Both the position numbers and the translations under genes were made by a program. A stretch of 64,000 bases of DNA from Gerris lacustris (lineage: Eukaryota > Arthropoda > Insecta > Hemiptera > Gerridae). The stretch is taken from positions 71,651,455 through 71,715,454 of the forward strand of contig OX578277.1 of NCBI GenBank assembly GCA_951217055.1. Direction: 5' to 3'. The notes below the pieces were generated by a model, which saw nothing but the letters and a program-made list of their open reading frames with translations, was not told the origin of the DNA and ran no database searches. Of this stretch, positions 26,071 through 36,600 are shown piece after piece; position 1 is the stretch's first letter, and each line of letters opens with the position of its first letter.

Positions 26071-29000
26071 GTGGAGACCTTACTTATTGACCAACCCTTG
26101 TAATATACCTGATAAAATAATAAATGTGAAACTAAATAATACACATAATTATCATTGAACAATATTTTTGGTATTTGTGGGAGGTTGGCTTGGGCCACCA
26201 AAGGGCTTATATAATTAGTGGATGAAACTGAGTCAGGCATGTAGCTTTATCAGCAGTATAATCCAAATTGTAGTACTAAACTTAAGCTTCATTTACACTG
26301 TGACAATACTCTCACGAGAGAACTATCATGAAAGTGTACAGTCGCTTGCATGAGGTGACAGTAGCAATATTAATCATGGCCAACACAGAGCTAGCACCAG
26401 CAGTAGCTGATGTCATCGGTGAAATTATTAAAATAAAACCAAGAAGAAGACAAAAAATAAAAAGGTGACTCGTCAAAAGGAATTGATTATTTAATATTTT
26501 AAGAAGAATAACAATAAATCCAATTAAACAATAAATCCAAATTAAACTTACACTACTTAATTGAGTGATGTCCTTATCCTGCAATGGTTGGTGCATGTAT
26601 GAGGATTCATCGTAGGATAGAGGTTTTCCACCATTTCCTGCAAAGAAAAAAAAATTAACTTATTGTACATCAACGACAAAGCAAGCTAGATTTTTCTTGT
26701 TCAGCATTAATATTAGCTGGAGAGAAATAAATTATAAAGGTGAAGCATAATTATAAGGACAAATAATACACACAATCAAAATAAATGATGAAACATAAAA
26801 TGACCAGCCCCATATTATGTCCAATAAATGAAATCCCAAGACAAAATAATAAATGTTTTAGTGTGTAAATGAATAAATAGTTTATAATATAATAGATTTA
26901 AAAGATAATAAAAATGTTTTTGACTAAATTTAAATTGATTATTTTTTTTGGTGGGCAAACTATAATATTAAATGAAAAATAAAATAAATAAATAAATAAA
27001 AATAAACATTCTTACTTATTTAATTATATTACCATTTTATTGAAACTTCTCCAAAATGACCAACTAGAGACTACATGATTCTGTTCAGCATACTAAATAA
27101 TAAATAAATAACTGAGTTAGATGTTTCAACCAAGATTTTTGTGAAACTTACTCTTATTGAATAAAATGCCAAGAGGGAACTCAATTAGTTTATTTCAAAT
27201 ATCAATAAAAAATGAATAAAAAATAATTTTCAATGAACTGACTGCTTATTTTTTGAGTTTTATTAAAATTGGATGCTTTATTATAGTTTTATACGGGAGT
27301 ATAAATTTATACACAAGCACTTACAAAGAGTGCCTACGAGGAAGGGTGCACCTTTTAATTATAAAACTACCATTGAAAGAGGTTTCCAATTTTTTCTTGG
27401 TCCACTTTATCTATGAAATCTCCTTTTTTTTTTTTTTTTTTAAAAAAAGAAAAGTTTGCTTAAATTTTAATTCCGGTAATGTACTGGCACATTTAAAATA
27501 ACTATTTACTTCATCTTAAGTTCAAAACAGGGTATGAAAGTTTTATTTTTTTTAAATGGTATCAAATGAAGAATATTGAAGACCTGTTTTAAAAGTCACA
27601 ATTAATATTTTACTTTGATGGAAAAAAATGAAAGAAAACTTTGTGAAGATCATTTTGCTAAAAACACCTAACAGAATTTTTTTAGTATCTGCAGAATTAC
27701 TTTTCGACAATAAAAGATTTAAAAAAAAAACTTAAAAAGAAAATAAAATTGATGATAAAAAAAAGTTATATACATATTACAAATGAGGTATATTGTTTTA
27801 TTTTTGGTATAAGAGATACTTCAAGTTAGTAAACTAAGTTATTAAATATATTAATTTAGTGTTTAAAATACTAACTTCTGCCTTCTTCTTCTTTTGTTTA
27901 TTGAAAACTAAGGCAGGACCTGAGAAATTAAAGAGAGGTTTTTGTTTAAATAGGAACTACTTCTTTTCACATTGCTTTTCACGTTTATTAATTAATGAAT
28001 TAAATTGTAGATTATAGCTGACAATCAAATTTTATGTGAGACTATGTGAATTTAAAAAGATCTTTAAAATTATACATTCAATGAGATGAGGTAGTCTATT
28101 TTTTGAGGAAAGATGTTTGATTTTGATTGAATGGGAAACTTCTACAGGATTCTTCTTCAGCTCCTTTAAAAACATGAATATAAGAGCAATAGAAAATCAT
28201 GAAACAGTTAAAATTTAACAAAGCTATTGGAAATAGATATTATAAGATTGTACATAAGTAATCATCTCTTAGTTACATAAATAAATACCTTAAATATTAA
28301 TATAAAAAAGGGATATTATGGTGTTGTTAAAATTACATACCTGATTGATAAGGAATAGTGGAAGTTGTGGTGTCTATCTGATAAGGAGATGAATCATCAT
28401 GGAGGTTGGAGCTGGAGACACAGTGTACCATGCTAGGGTCTGGTGAGGTGACAGACGTGCTGACTTCCTGATCAGCAGGGCTTAAGGTAGTGGTGTCAGG
28501 AGGGCTGCCTCCCCGGCTACCCCCTGTGGTGACAACAAGGCCTCCGGGTCCAGTCGAACTGACTTGAACAACTTGGTTTTGAGTCTGGGTAGACACTGAA
28601 TTCCGTACATAACCTGACCTCCCTGTCTTATCCGAACTATTTCCATTTGGATTTAATATAAAATTATTTTTATCTGAAGTTAATATGAAGTTAGGTTTCT
28701 CCAAAATATAACTGGGCGAGGGTTGTTGAACCATAGTGGTCTGTTGGACAATTGTAGTAGTGTTCTGTTGAACCACGGTAGTATTAGTAGTAGTCGGAAC
28801 TACTTGACTACTCAGATCACCGCTGAAATTCATAAACTGATTAGGGGAATGAATAAATTTAGGAGGTTGGGGCTGCTGAGGTTGTGAAGTAGTTGGGGCT
28901 CTGAGAACCACACTAGCAGGGGTAAGAAGGTTTTGACCACTAGAAAACATGCCTGTGCCTGGTAAAAGGTTTACTTGTACTGTGTCCTGCAATATGGTAC

Positions 29001-32000
29001 CATCTGACATAACCATACTGGGTACTAAGAACTGCTGTATGGGAAAGTTTTGAACGACATTTAGAGGCTGAATCATGTTAGCAATCGGTGATTTGCTTGG
29101 GAGAATAGTCAATACCTGCTGCTGAGGCTGGGGAGAAAGGAGCATGGTTGTAGTGGTAGAAGTAGTAGGAGATAGTTTTCGTTTTTTATTAGGAGATTTT
29201 CTTTTCTCCATCACATCTTCATGCATAGTAGGAGGCACGACTAATTGAGGCAACTGAACAGTATCAATAGACTGAAGAAGTAAAGGAGCTGGTAAAAGCA
29301 GAGGAGACGAAGGATTAACTTTAGGAGCAGCAGCTATGATAAACTGCCCATTACCAGAGACAAGTATATGCTGTTGATGATGTTGCGGTTTTGGTTCTTG
29401 TGAACCAACAGATACTGTGAGGGTATTAGTTCGCCCAGCTAATACAGAAGTTAATGTATTACTGCTAGCAGTATGACCAGAAGCCATAGTTTTGGGACCA
29501 TCATCCCCATCTCTACCTGCAACAACTTGTCTCAACATGGCAGTCTGTTGAGCCAAATACCCGCTGGGATCGTCCAAAAAACTGGGGCTTTCATCTTTAT
29601 GTTTACTTTTCCTTGACCAAGTTGTCTTCTCCATGTGTGGAGGATGTTGATGATGATAATTTGAGTGATGATGCTGTTGATGTTTATTCTGATGCCAAGG
29701 TGGGGTCTTAGGTCTATTGATACTACTGCTACCAACCTCCTGACTACTGACACTGTGTAATTGACTATTAGAGCTCTGTTTTGAGGCCATGAGACTTTGA
29801 ATATTCTGTTGATTAACATTCTGCTGAACTGCAACACTAGTCTGGTCAATATTCTGATGGGTATTAATGATTTGCTGTTGACTGTTAGCATTCTGTTGAC
29901 TGCTGACAATAAGATGATGATTGCTAACTACTTGTTGATGACTGAAGTGTTGACTTGATTGTATATTATTCTGATAGCTAGTTATCGCCTGGGGATGACT
30001 TACAGTTACGTGGTGGTCCTCAACAACTTGTTGTTGCAATTGATTGTTTGTTTTCTTAGTATACTTTATGCTGTAACCAGGTGGACATACTCTTGAGTTA
30101 TCATAGTGAATCTAAAAAAGAAAATAATTAACAAAAATAATTTTTAGAATAGGGATTTTCAAAATGTATTATCTACACTATTTAAGGTATAACTATTCTA
30201 CATAAAATATAATACCTGTACAGGTTGATTTATATGGTAAGTTGATTGTGGAGATTGAGATGGAGATTGTGAGGCCATGTGGACGGGGAATCTTCTAACC
30301 ATTGTAGGCTGGGTAGTTTGTTGTATAGGGATGGAACAATGAGCCACAGATACAGAAAGTTCCTGACCATGGTTTGGTATGACTTGAGTCAGGACCTGTG
30401 AAGATGGAGGTATGAGAGAAAGGTTGGAAGGTTGAGGTTGAGAGTTTCCCTGGACCATGCTTTGAGCTATCATATGGTTTTGGTTGAGTAAAGAATGAAC
30501 TTCTTCAGCTTGGCTATTTACGGAGCTTGACATGTTACTGGATAGATCTGGTGATGGTGACCCTTGAATCTGATGGTGCTGGAGTAAGGATTGGTCATGA
30601 TTGGTAGATGGGGTTTGTGGTAGTACTCCAGGACCACTACCAGGATTCATGTATTCTAAGAATCCATTAGAATAGTTTCCTTCTCTCCATACTTCATGAG
30701 TAGGAATTTGCTGCTGCATCTATTAACAATCAAACACTGAAATTAATACAAATATTTTAATTTTTTAATTGAAAAAGCTAAAGATTTTCGTAAAAATAAA
30801 GAATATTAAAGTATTAGATAAATATTTTGTAAATACAGACCAATAAACAATAACAATAAATACAAATAATAATAAAATATTTGGTTCCAAAAAAGTTTAG
30901 CAAAGAATGTACTAAAAGCTTTTATTGCAATATCAGAAAATAAATGTTAAATATTATCATAATGAAAAAAACCTTAAAAATACAAATAAAGCCTTTATTT
31001 GTTTATTTCAATGAGCATGAAAAACATAAAAACTATTAATATTTACTGCATTTGAACTGTGGTTATTAACCAAACAATTGTAAACAAACTTTGGTTACAT
31101 GTTACTAACCATTACTTGGATCAAGCAACTCAGGGTTAAGGAGGGCTATAACCCCCCCTCCCCCCCCCCCCCCACCAAGAAGTATTACTGAATGTAACCC
31201 ATACCACCATAACAATGACATTGAATGACCTACTATAAATACGAGCCCCAAAGACAAATTTAATAGTGAGTAAACTATACATACCTTAACAAATGGGGGA
31301 TTGTGCATATCAGATCTTGAAGATGATGGCACTATGGGAGGAGTCATCCTTGTAGACAGAGGAGAGGGAGGAGGTAACGAGCCACCACTGAGGGCTGGAG
31401 AAGCAGCTGGAGATGGATTAACAGAAGCACTTTGCTGCAAAACTGCATTCTGTTGCATAGATGGATTTACCTGCATGCCTAAGGTAGAAATGTTCTGCTG
31501 CATACCCATGGAACTAGCTTGCTGTACATTAATTTGCCCTTGAGAATTTTGCTGTAGGCCTAGCATGACATTCTGTTGCATTGCCATAGGATTAGGGCTA
31601 GATTGCAAGTTGATTCCCTGTTGTATATTAAGCATAGAGGGAGGTGGGTTTCCAGAAGGAATACTTAGGCCAGAATTAGGTAGTCCAGGATGTACTCCTA
31701 CAACTGATCCACCTTGATGAACCCCCATAGGAGCTGGAGAAGGGTTCTGGTGTTGCAGCGTAGTGCCTTGAGGTAAATTTACTCCTTGTGGTAGGTTGAC
31801 ACCAGGTGGAAGAGGAGGACCTTGTGGTAAGGGTGAAACCTGAGGGTGGGATGAATTTTGTGGTAAGGAGGCTCCATGAGGAATGCCCAAAGGTGGCTGA
31901 TTGTTAACTCCCTGATACATGACACCATGCTGTCCACTTGGAGCACCTTGTGGGGCACCAGTTCCTCCTGGACCAATAACTTGATTATTTCCAACTATAA

Positions 32001-33690
32001 CTGGACCACCACCTCCTGTTACTAGTACCCGCCTCTTCTTTCTTCTGAGCGCATCTACACCTCCTAGAAAAAATAATAAAATCTAGAAAATTCATATGTT
32101 ATGCATATGTTCAAATGTTATGCTTTAACAAACCACTATTGTCTAATTTATGAACCCCCCTTTTTTTAAATATGTCAAAATTGTTATGTATTTTTAAACA
32201 AATAAAAGTATTAACGGTTGAAATAAAGATGACCATTTGTGGACTACATTTGACATGCCATCCAAATTTCTTAAAAATCATATGAGAACTTTAAAAAGAT
32301 ATAGGTGTTAAAACTTTGTGCTCATGTGTAATGCTGAGGCCACGAAGAAAACTATGCTGTGTCTGTGTATGCACTGTACACTATGTTGGCATATGTTGTG
32401 GCCACACAGATGCTATGTATTATTGTATTATGTTGTCACACAACAAAAAACCATATCGTCGGTCGTGTTCGAGATGTTAATGTGTAAAGTTGCCTGGGAA
32501 GAATGATATGATGACTGATAACACTAATTATGAGGCATTGTAATTACTTGCATTACATAATAATAACAATAATAAAAGAAAAAGGAAATGGATCCATGAA
32601 GTGAACATGGAACAAAAAAATTTTGGTGAATTCATCATCTAAAACAGTCACGTGAACAGGTGAAATTAAATTTAATGAATAGTTTGAATGAGTATAAACC
32701 AGTTTGATCAACTTTTGTCTTATTATTACAAATGATATGGAAAAAAGGAAGAGAATTTTAGAGAAAGCATCGCGACAGAGGAATGATAATTAGCTATTTA
32801 TTCAAGGTAAGTCAGATATTACATAAAAACACATGTAAATTATTGTTGCCCTTCAAAGTGGTCTAGTGCGCAAGTCTATTTGTACCAGATGCGGAACGTC
32901 GCTAAGAAATATAGCCACAAATCAAACACTGAGGTGATGTATCGCAACGTAGCTAACATCCAACACAATTACATGTGATCACTTCTGTTGTCAGTATAGA
33001 AAACTATATTTCGTAAATAAAATTTTAGCAATCATAGCTAACGTAGCTTTCTATGTGGCCTTAGCATAAGAGAAACTTTTGTGAGACCAACAATGGGCTG
33101 AGTAGTATTTAAGATATGGTGTTCGCAAATATGTTGAAGACAGACCGACTGACCGAAAGACAGACACACATGAGACCAAATATGTTCTCTAATTCTAAGT
33201 GTTATGTTGTACTGGGTGTGTAACAGGGTTTGTGACAGAAATTCTTAAAATTGGAGACATAAAAAAGTTGATCTTCAGAATAATTCGGTAAGCTCGGAAG
33301 CAATATAAATTCACACTTACACAAATCAAATATTTAGCTAATAGATTTCTTCAATTAAAATACTAAAAGGTTTTACTTCAGTTCCTTTCTACACTTCGGT
33401 TTGATTTATATTACCACTTCAAGTAATCACCATTATTGATCATGAAAACTTCGCTATCACTATATATTAGTCTAATTTGAATAATTTTACCATTATTCCT
33501 TCATTCAAGCGAAAACTACAGAATGTAATAAGTAATTCAAGACAGTAAAGAAATTAGAAGACTTTAACTTACCAAACCTGGCGTCTGCAGAAAGACCTTC
33601 CATATTGGCTATAAGTTTTCTCTTGTGGTTGCATAATTTGGTAAGATCTCCAGGAGCTATCACAGTTGGAGAATAGGGTTTTGTTAAGAC
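20260..33690 (-). CDS. sba: MBD5/MBD6/six-banded-like chromatin protein (partial; six exons)
   Basis: This is the only host gene that can be supported. Six exons on the minus strand join in frame with canonical GT/AG sites: 33690-33573, 32063-31285, 30719-30216, 30111-28341, 26637-26552 and 20335-20260. Intron phases run 1,0,0,1,0, and the last donor is phase 1, giving 3334 coding bases without a stop. The product is mostly low-complexity (Gln, Pro, Ser, Asn), with a Lys/Arg patch RRKKRR early and a second basic patch KRKSPNKKRK later that could be nuclear localisation signals. The first visible exon contains DLTKLCNHKRKLIA, which resembles the segment after the methyl-CpG-binding domain of MBD5/MBD6 and Drosophila six-banded as I recall it. 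Those proteins are chromatin-associated; MBD5/6 bind the PR-DUB deubiquitinase. The MBD itself and the C terminus are not seen, so the family call rests on one short block and is moderately sure. Confidence 0.6.
20881..21947 (+). repeat. Upstream pseudo-LTR copy of the Penelope-like element
   Basis: This copy holds the last 92 codons of the element's frame (part of GIY-YIG, stop at 21158-21160) and all of the 3' non-coding part. Its 5' end is truncated inside the coding sequence and joins mariner DNA at the target duplication. It would supply promoter sequence to the full copy, as upstream pLTRs do in Penelope elements. Confidence 0.85.
21854..21890 (+). ncRNA. Hammerhead-like motif in the Penelope pLTR (degenerate; second copy 25239-25275)
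   Basis: A GC-rich hairpin (GCCCC, loop, GGGGC) is directly followed by GAAA and preceded by ATGATTA. This resembles the hammerhead core CUGANGA, stem II, GAAA, which is known in Penelope-like elements. The first box matches only 5 of 7 bases, so it may be a decayed ribozyme or a related structure with another role. The same motif is in both pLTRs. Confidence 0.35.
22021..24546 (+). CDS. Penelope-like reverse transcriptase with GIY-YIG endonuclease
   Basis: The intact 841-codon frame has the domain order of Penelope-like retroelements. A Lys/Asn-rich N-terminal region is followed by the reverse transcriptase, with motif A around Asp440 (SLDIKSLFTSIPL), motif B (GTPMGSTISTNLSG) and motif C YVDD at 538-541, so all three catalytic Asp are present. 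The C-terminal GIY-YIG nuclease has VIY at 737-739, VYIG at 749-752, the Arg in LESRIKQH and a Glu in YLEAAYI. A Cys pair (CKDC) lies within the GIY-YIG entry. The protein would nick target DNA and prime cDNA synthesis. The start at 22021 follows 73 bp of unique leader after the upstream partial copy. With no stops and near-identical flanking copies, it looks recently active. Confidence 0.92.
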   Translation: MEEKNIIKNLNINIKNLIDVQHCLIDKHFWNVKHLSIKLCKIKSRITYLHEHKNSNNIPRHVTQAIHRIKYIFDRTFLDNQKPNFFTNLTENVINLEIKQSYWKKYKLITELDINYKVIKKEYPLTFELFKEIMTSFESKYERYLNTNLRKKINNRNNTDRNHNKLDINNQLLIYNSLYKNEWFLNLTDYNVPNNIKNFLSLGHNFNLPHNKNNKDILKLIIDIEECLNKLKTSDNHKNALRSHLINKIMNFQHNIKSKNFPTGSVEKQIIIDAKQTKMFLKQNPNIIITRADKTNITTIMTKDMYEEKMKLLLSDNNQYRQIRCNPENKLEDIKKEYKKLLQKLLDKKFINKEEKTKLNINNCNFAKIYGLPKTHKNNIPLRPIVSNNNAPTEKLTKLINPTLNNLCKNNPYDFKNSADLRNALKNITLDNDEEIISLDIKSLFTSIPLQEVYKIIQSNWDLILPHTNIKCKNTYLEVLKFICGNNYFLYNNNLYRQLNGTPMGSTISTNLSGIFTNELINQIIIKLKCKPKFIGKYVDDLLLITKKPYTEETFNLFNNHNKNISFTIEKENNNKINYLDLTLIKEENGHISTIWYEKDIKNGLFLNYLSQHPFYQKRNSIVNLMKKSISITDNKFIPTLKNMIYKKLEKNSYPRNLINKCWHIALTNTASTSSIDNPLIYKSLTYIKGLSENIQNTFKQFDCDNLKFGLRPMNKIKSNFHHNLKDKTELLKKTNVIYKIDCKDCNKVYIGETIQNLESRIKQHVYDIQAKNGKTAIALHSTNEGHQINKDSIKILDIERNDTKRKYLEAAYISMTANSINFKNDSKDINKYYAAILNIK
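24267..25332 (+). repeat. Downstream pseudo-LTR copy of the Penelope-like element
   Basis: This is the 3' end of the full element, matching the upstream copy base for base as far as I can read, except for one T in a homopolymer. It includes the C-terminal coding end and about 790 bp of AT-rich non-coding DNA ending in CTAAGTATTAAC. Confidence 0.85.
26284..26470 (+). other. Possible DNA-transposon 5' fragment with a 31-codon frame
   Basis: CTTCATTTACACTGTGACAA resembles a Harbinger-type terminal repeat. A small plus-strand frame MANTELAPAVADVIGEIIKI then KPRRRQKIKR ends at about 26467. It is too short to identify. Confidence 0.25.
26552..26637 (-). CDS. sba: Small exon, phase 1 to 0
   Basis: The acceptor TTTTTTCTTTGCAG precedes GAAATGGTGG, and the donor is AGTAGT/GTAAGT. 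The 86-bp exon completes the split Gly codon of the previous exon and encodes GNGGKPLSYDESSYMHQPLQ followed by DKDITQLSS. Both sites are strong and both phases fit their neighbours, which is unlikely by chance. The next intron, about 6.2 kb, carries the mariner with the nested Penelope-like element. Confidence 0.75.
26640..28340 (-). other. Intron of the minus-strand gene
   Basis: Phase-1 intron between exons 30111-28341 and 26637-26552. AT-rich; no element with clear ends. Confidence 0.7.
28341..30111 (-). CDS. sba: Largest exon, Gln/His/Ser/Thr-rich
   Basis: The 1771-bp exon has acceptor CTTTTTTAG before ATTCACTATG and donor ATCAG/GTATGT. It enters in phase 0 and leaves in phase 1. It begins IHYDNSRVCPPGYSIKYTKK, the only part that is not low-complexity. 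A long QQ/NQ/HH-rich stretch follows, then a basic patch KRKSPNKKRKL near the middle, which is a good nuclear localisation candidate. Further on are Val/Leu-rich motifs such as FPIQQFLVPSMVMSDGTIL, and a Ser/Thr-rich end. The codon pattern and the lack of stops over 590 codons in AT-rich DNA make it certainly coding. Confidence 0.9.
30216..30719 (-). CDS. sba: Gln/Ser-rich exon
   Basis: The 504-bp exon is phase 0 at both ends. The acceptor TTGTTAATAG stands directly before ATGCAGCAGCAAATT and the donor is GTACAG/GTATTA. It encodes MQQQIPTHEVWREGNYSNGF and then a Ser/Gln/Pro-rich sequence. Because it opens with ATG it could be mistaken for a gene start, but the clean acceptor and matching phase with the upstream exon favour an internal exon. 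No known domain is seen. Confidence 0.85.
31285..32063 (-). CDS. sba: Large Pro/Gln-rich exon
   Basis: The acceptor TTTTTTCTAG precedes GAGGTGTAGATG, and the donor is GTTAAG/GTATGT. The 779-bp exon enters in phase 1 and leaves in phase 0. It starts with GGVDALRRKKRRVLV, a basic stretch that may be a nuclear localisation signal, then a Gly-rich turn. Next comes a long region of loose LPQG/PPG repeats (about residues 50-90 of the exon) and MQQN-type repeats near its end. No folded domain is visible. The composition suggests a disordered scaffold, as in the middle part of MBD5/6-type proteins. Confidence 0.85.
32105..33310 (-). repeat. Family B repeat in the gene intron, split by a MITE
   Basis: The left piece (32105-32325) and right piece (33075-33310) match the full copy at 44820-45430. 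They are separated by about 745 bp with inverted ends (GCTGAGGCCACGAAGAAA and GCTAAGGCCACATAGAAA reversed). The right end keeps TTCGGTAAGCTCGGAAGC. This lies in the intron between the first two visible exons. Confidence 0.6.
32330..33070. mobile_element. MITE inserted in family B repeat
   Basis: The inverted ends AATGCTGAGGCCACGAAG and TATGCTAAGGCCACATAG (reversed) bound about 740 bp with no transposase. It splits the family B copy. The superfamily cannot be told. Confidence 0.5.
33573..33690 (-). CDS. sba: Exon with the TKLCNHKRK block (MBD-flanking region)
   Basis: The acceptor is TTTTTTGTTTCAG before GTCTTAAC and the donor is TTTG/GTAAGT. The exon has 118 bp, enters in phase 0 and leaves in phase 1. 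It encodes VLTKPYSPTVIAPGDLTKLC followed by NHKRKLIANMEGLSADARF. The Cys-x-His-Lys-Arg-Lys cluster is the most conserved-looking part of the whole gene and is the basis for the MBD5/6/six-banded call. The preceding exon, which should carry the MBD, was not found upstream in the window. Confidence 0.75.
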
Positions 33691-33699
33691 CTGAAACAA

Positions 33700-36600
33700 A
33701 AAATTACACGCTAGCATTAGAGGAAGCTAGAATTACAAAAATAAATGGAAATTCAAGAAATATCTAAGTAAATAGTTAATAATAGGTACCACTAGTAAAC
33801 TAGATGGCTAGTTGATGGACAAATGAAATAAGTGAATAAAATTCAAAGAGCAAAATTGGTCAGTTTATCGACAAAATTAAAGCTGATATTATTTCAATAG
33901 AGATCATGGAAATTATGGAACACTTTAGTAGTGTTCAATAATTTTACTGGTAATAACCACTTTAGGTTTTAATCAGTAACAACAAATCCAAAAAAATCTG
34001 GGTAACAACGACTAATTCTATTTTTTAGCAGTCCTAAGGGAAACTAATAATTCCCCATAAATGATAGAGAAAGAAAATCACATTTATTCTCATGGTTGGA
34101 CAAATTGCATTACACAGCATTGATCCAAAATTTGAAATTGTAGAAATAACTGTTTGTAGTGTAACAGTAGAGTCAAAAAAATGTATGCCCATAAACAGAA
34201 TTTGTATTTTATGTTTTATGAAGGATCAAATAATGAGTTTATTTGAACTCATATTATCATCCTAAAGAAAAAATTAAACTAAAAGTACGGAGTTGTTCAC
34301 CGTTAGATATAATTAAAAATTAAGGCTTATGAAAGTAACTCTTGCACCAGCGGTTCTTAAGATTATAATTTAAACTACATTTAATATGTAATGCAAGATT
34401 TTCCACAATGGACTACTAATAGAAATATATAAATAAAAAAGTGTAAATAACGATCTTTTAAAAGTGTAATAACGATTTTTCAACGATCTTGAATTACTAA
34501 TCCACAGGATAGTGATACTAATAGGGCACTAAAAAAATAATAATAATAAAAACAGTGTCTCATGAACGGGGATGTACATATCAAGATAAGTAAATTTATA
34601 ATTACATATTTAAAAGTTTTAACTAAAACATCTCGTAAAATAAAGACAAATTTGTGGAGAGTGAAGCCAATGCTAACACATACAACTTTAATGGAGTACT
34701 CCATAATAAAAAGAAAAGGTAATTATCATATCTTATCTTTTATTGGATATATTTAATAAAAGGTAGATTTCGGATGAATTTTATAAAACTACCTCAGTTT
34801 AGTGGTAACAGTAGTAAAAAGGCAGAATTAGTAAAAAATGTATTTATTCGAAGTCACACACGTTCGTTAGTAATAATCGTGACAGAATACAATTTATATT
34901 TTAATCCTATGGAATATTTAATAACCATAATTATACCACACGAGGTCTGTAAACGTTTTTCTTTTTTTTTTAAAAAAAAGAAGAGTATAATATATATATA
35001 TATCTACACAAGTAAGAAAGATATATATATAAAAAATGAAAAAAGAAGTAAGAAAATGTAATAATAATAAAAAAAAAAAACCATACATATTTATAAAGGA
35101 GGTAACAAAAGCTGAAATATAATAAAAAAAATATAGAAGGACAAAACAACATCTTTTCTTTAAAAAAAAGTCCAAAATAATATTGATTAGAATCAAGTTG
35201 AAGGGAAATAGGGTGGGTTTTGTGGTGGAGTTTAAGGGCCCCTTTACACCAGTAATTATTTGAAACAGGTGATAATAAGGTTACAACGTCTTAAAGGGGA
35301 AACAGAGAAGAGACCCGAGACAAATTTCCATAATTGAATGCAACAAGATAGAACAGTAAAACGATGAAATAGTTACAAGAAGAAAAACGTTTTAACTTTA
35401 ATAAAAATTAGACCTAATCATTTCGAGTAATTGAGAAAAAAAAACTTTAAATTTTTTTGTACAACAAAGATAACAGTTATTTTAGGGAAATTAGTAGAAA
35501 GATTTGTAAGAACGAAAAAATGGATGGATTAAAAAATAATTAAATACACATTTAGTTTTTAGGATTACAATTCAACGAAAATTGATAAAGAGAAAAAAGT
35601 AATGTTTCTTGTTCCAGTTTGATTAATTATAAATGAGACTAAAAACTTACACTGGTTCTTATAAAAGATAACTCTAAAGAGAAATAAACATTTATATCGG
35701 TTAAAAAATGAGAACACACAACTAAATAGAATGGTCTTTAAGATTTATAATAACAATATATTAGAAAGATGCCTGGGAATAGTTAGTCTTTTGTTTTACT
35801 TTTTTTAAGGAATAAAATTATAAAAAGGTGTTATGAATCTTTCTCACATTACAATTAAGGATGTGCATTACTAAAAAGTTAGATTCAAGATAAAAAGCAA
35901 TTTTATTTTTATCTTAAACATAAATCCTCACATATTAAAAGAAAAAAACCACTGCATTGTTCCTTTAATAGTTTGGGCCTAAGAGGAATTTAAAGGCTCA
36001 AAGTGGCTACAAGATTAATTATTGTTAAGAGATTTTAATAATTAGAAATGATTTTTATTTCTTATAAAATAATGTAGTACATACATACAAAGAAAAGAAA
36101 CTGTGTCGAGAAAAACAAAACCACATATAATTATATTGTAAAGCGAAATTATAATAGAATAAAAATTAGTCAGGAATGTCAATTAAATTTATTTTTTGAA
36201 CAATATTTATTTATTTTCAGCTTTATCTTCAGAATGTGAGATACAAGAACATTAAATTATCATCAAATCATATTATGTTATTTATTTATTTTGAATGAAA
36301 GATTAGGTTCTTGGTGTTATAATAATGTTATAAGTAAATAAACAAAAAAAATTATATTTTTGGTTTGATTTATATTAGGCACTGAAAGAGTTCCATATAA
36401 TATACGTCTGGTGACGAAAATACTGACCTAGTAAAAAAGACAGGTCATAAACAGTTGTAAAACTAGATAAATAATAATAATTTAAACACTTTCCTAGGCA
36501 TTTCTAAAGACAAAATGCCATAAAGATAAAAATAATTATAAGATTACGTAAGAATTGAAAGATAAAATGTCACAATAACAACTTTTATTTTATCAAGATA

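Larger units (their letters stand above)
20621..26100 (+). mobile_element. Decayed mariner transposon, split by a Penelope-like element
   Basis: The ends are 29-bp inverted repeats that differ only in the outer two bases; the inner core is GGTTGGTCAATAAGTAAGGT. TA dinucleotides flank both sides (20619-20620 and 26101-26102). Inside are pieces of a mariner (Tc1/mariner superfamily) transposase on the plus strand. The element sits in the minus-strand gene intron in opposite orientation. A poly(T) of about 26 lies just inside the right end. The mariner was already internally deleted, and its interior was then interrupted at 20879-25330. Confidence 0.92.

Noticed and set aside
29532..29909. A 125-codon minus-strand frame
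   Set aside because: It is a shadow in another frame of the large exon 30111-28341.
31301..31543. An 80-codon plus-strand frame
   Set aside because: Shadow of the Pro/Gln-rich exon on the minus strand.
35235..35260. A possible lone Harbinger-type terminal repeat (GGGCCCCTTTACACCAG)
   Set aside because: No matching second end was found in the window.
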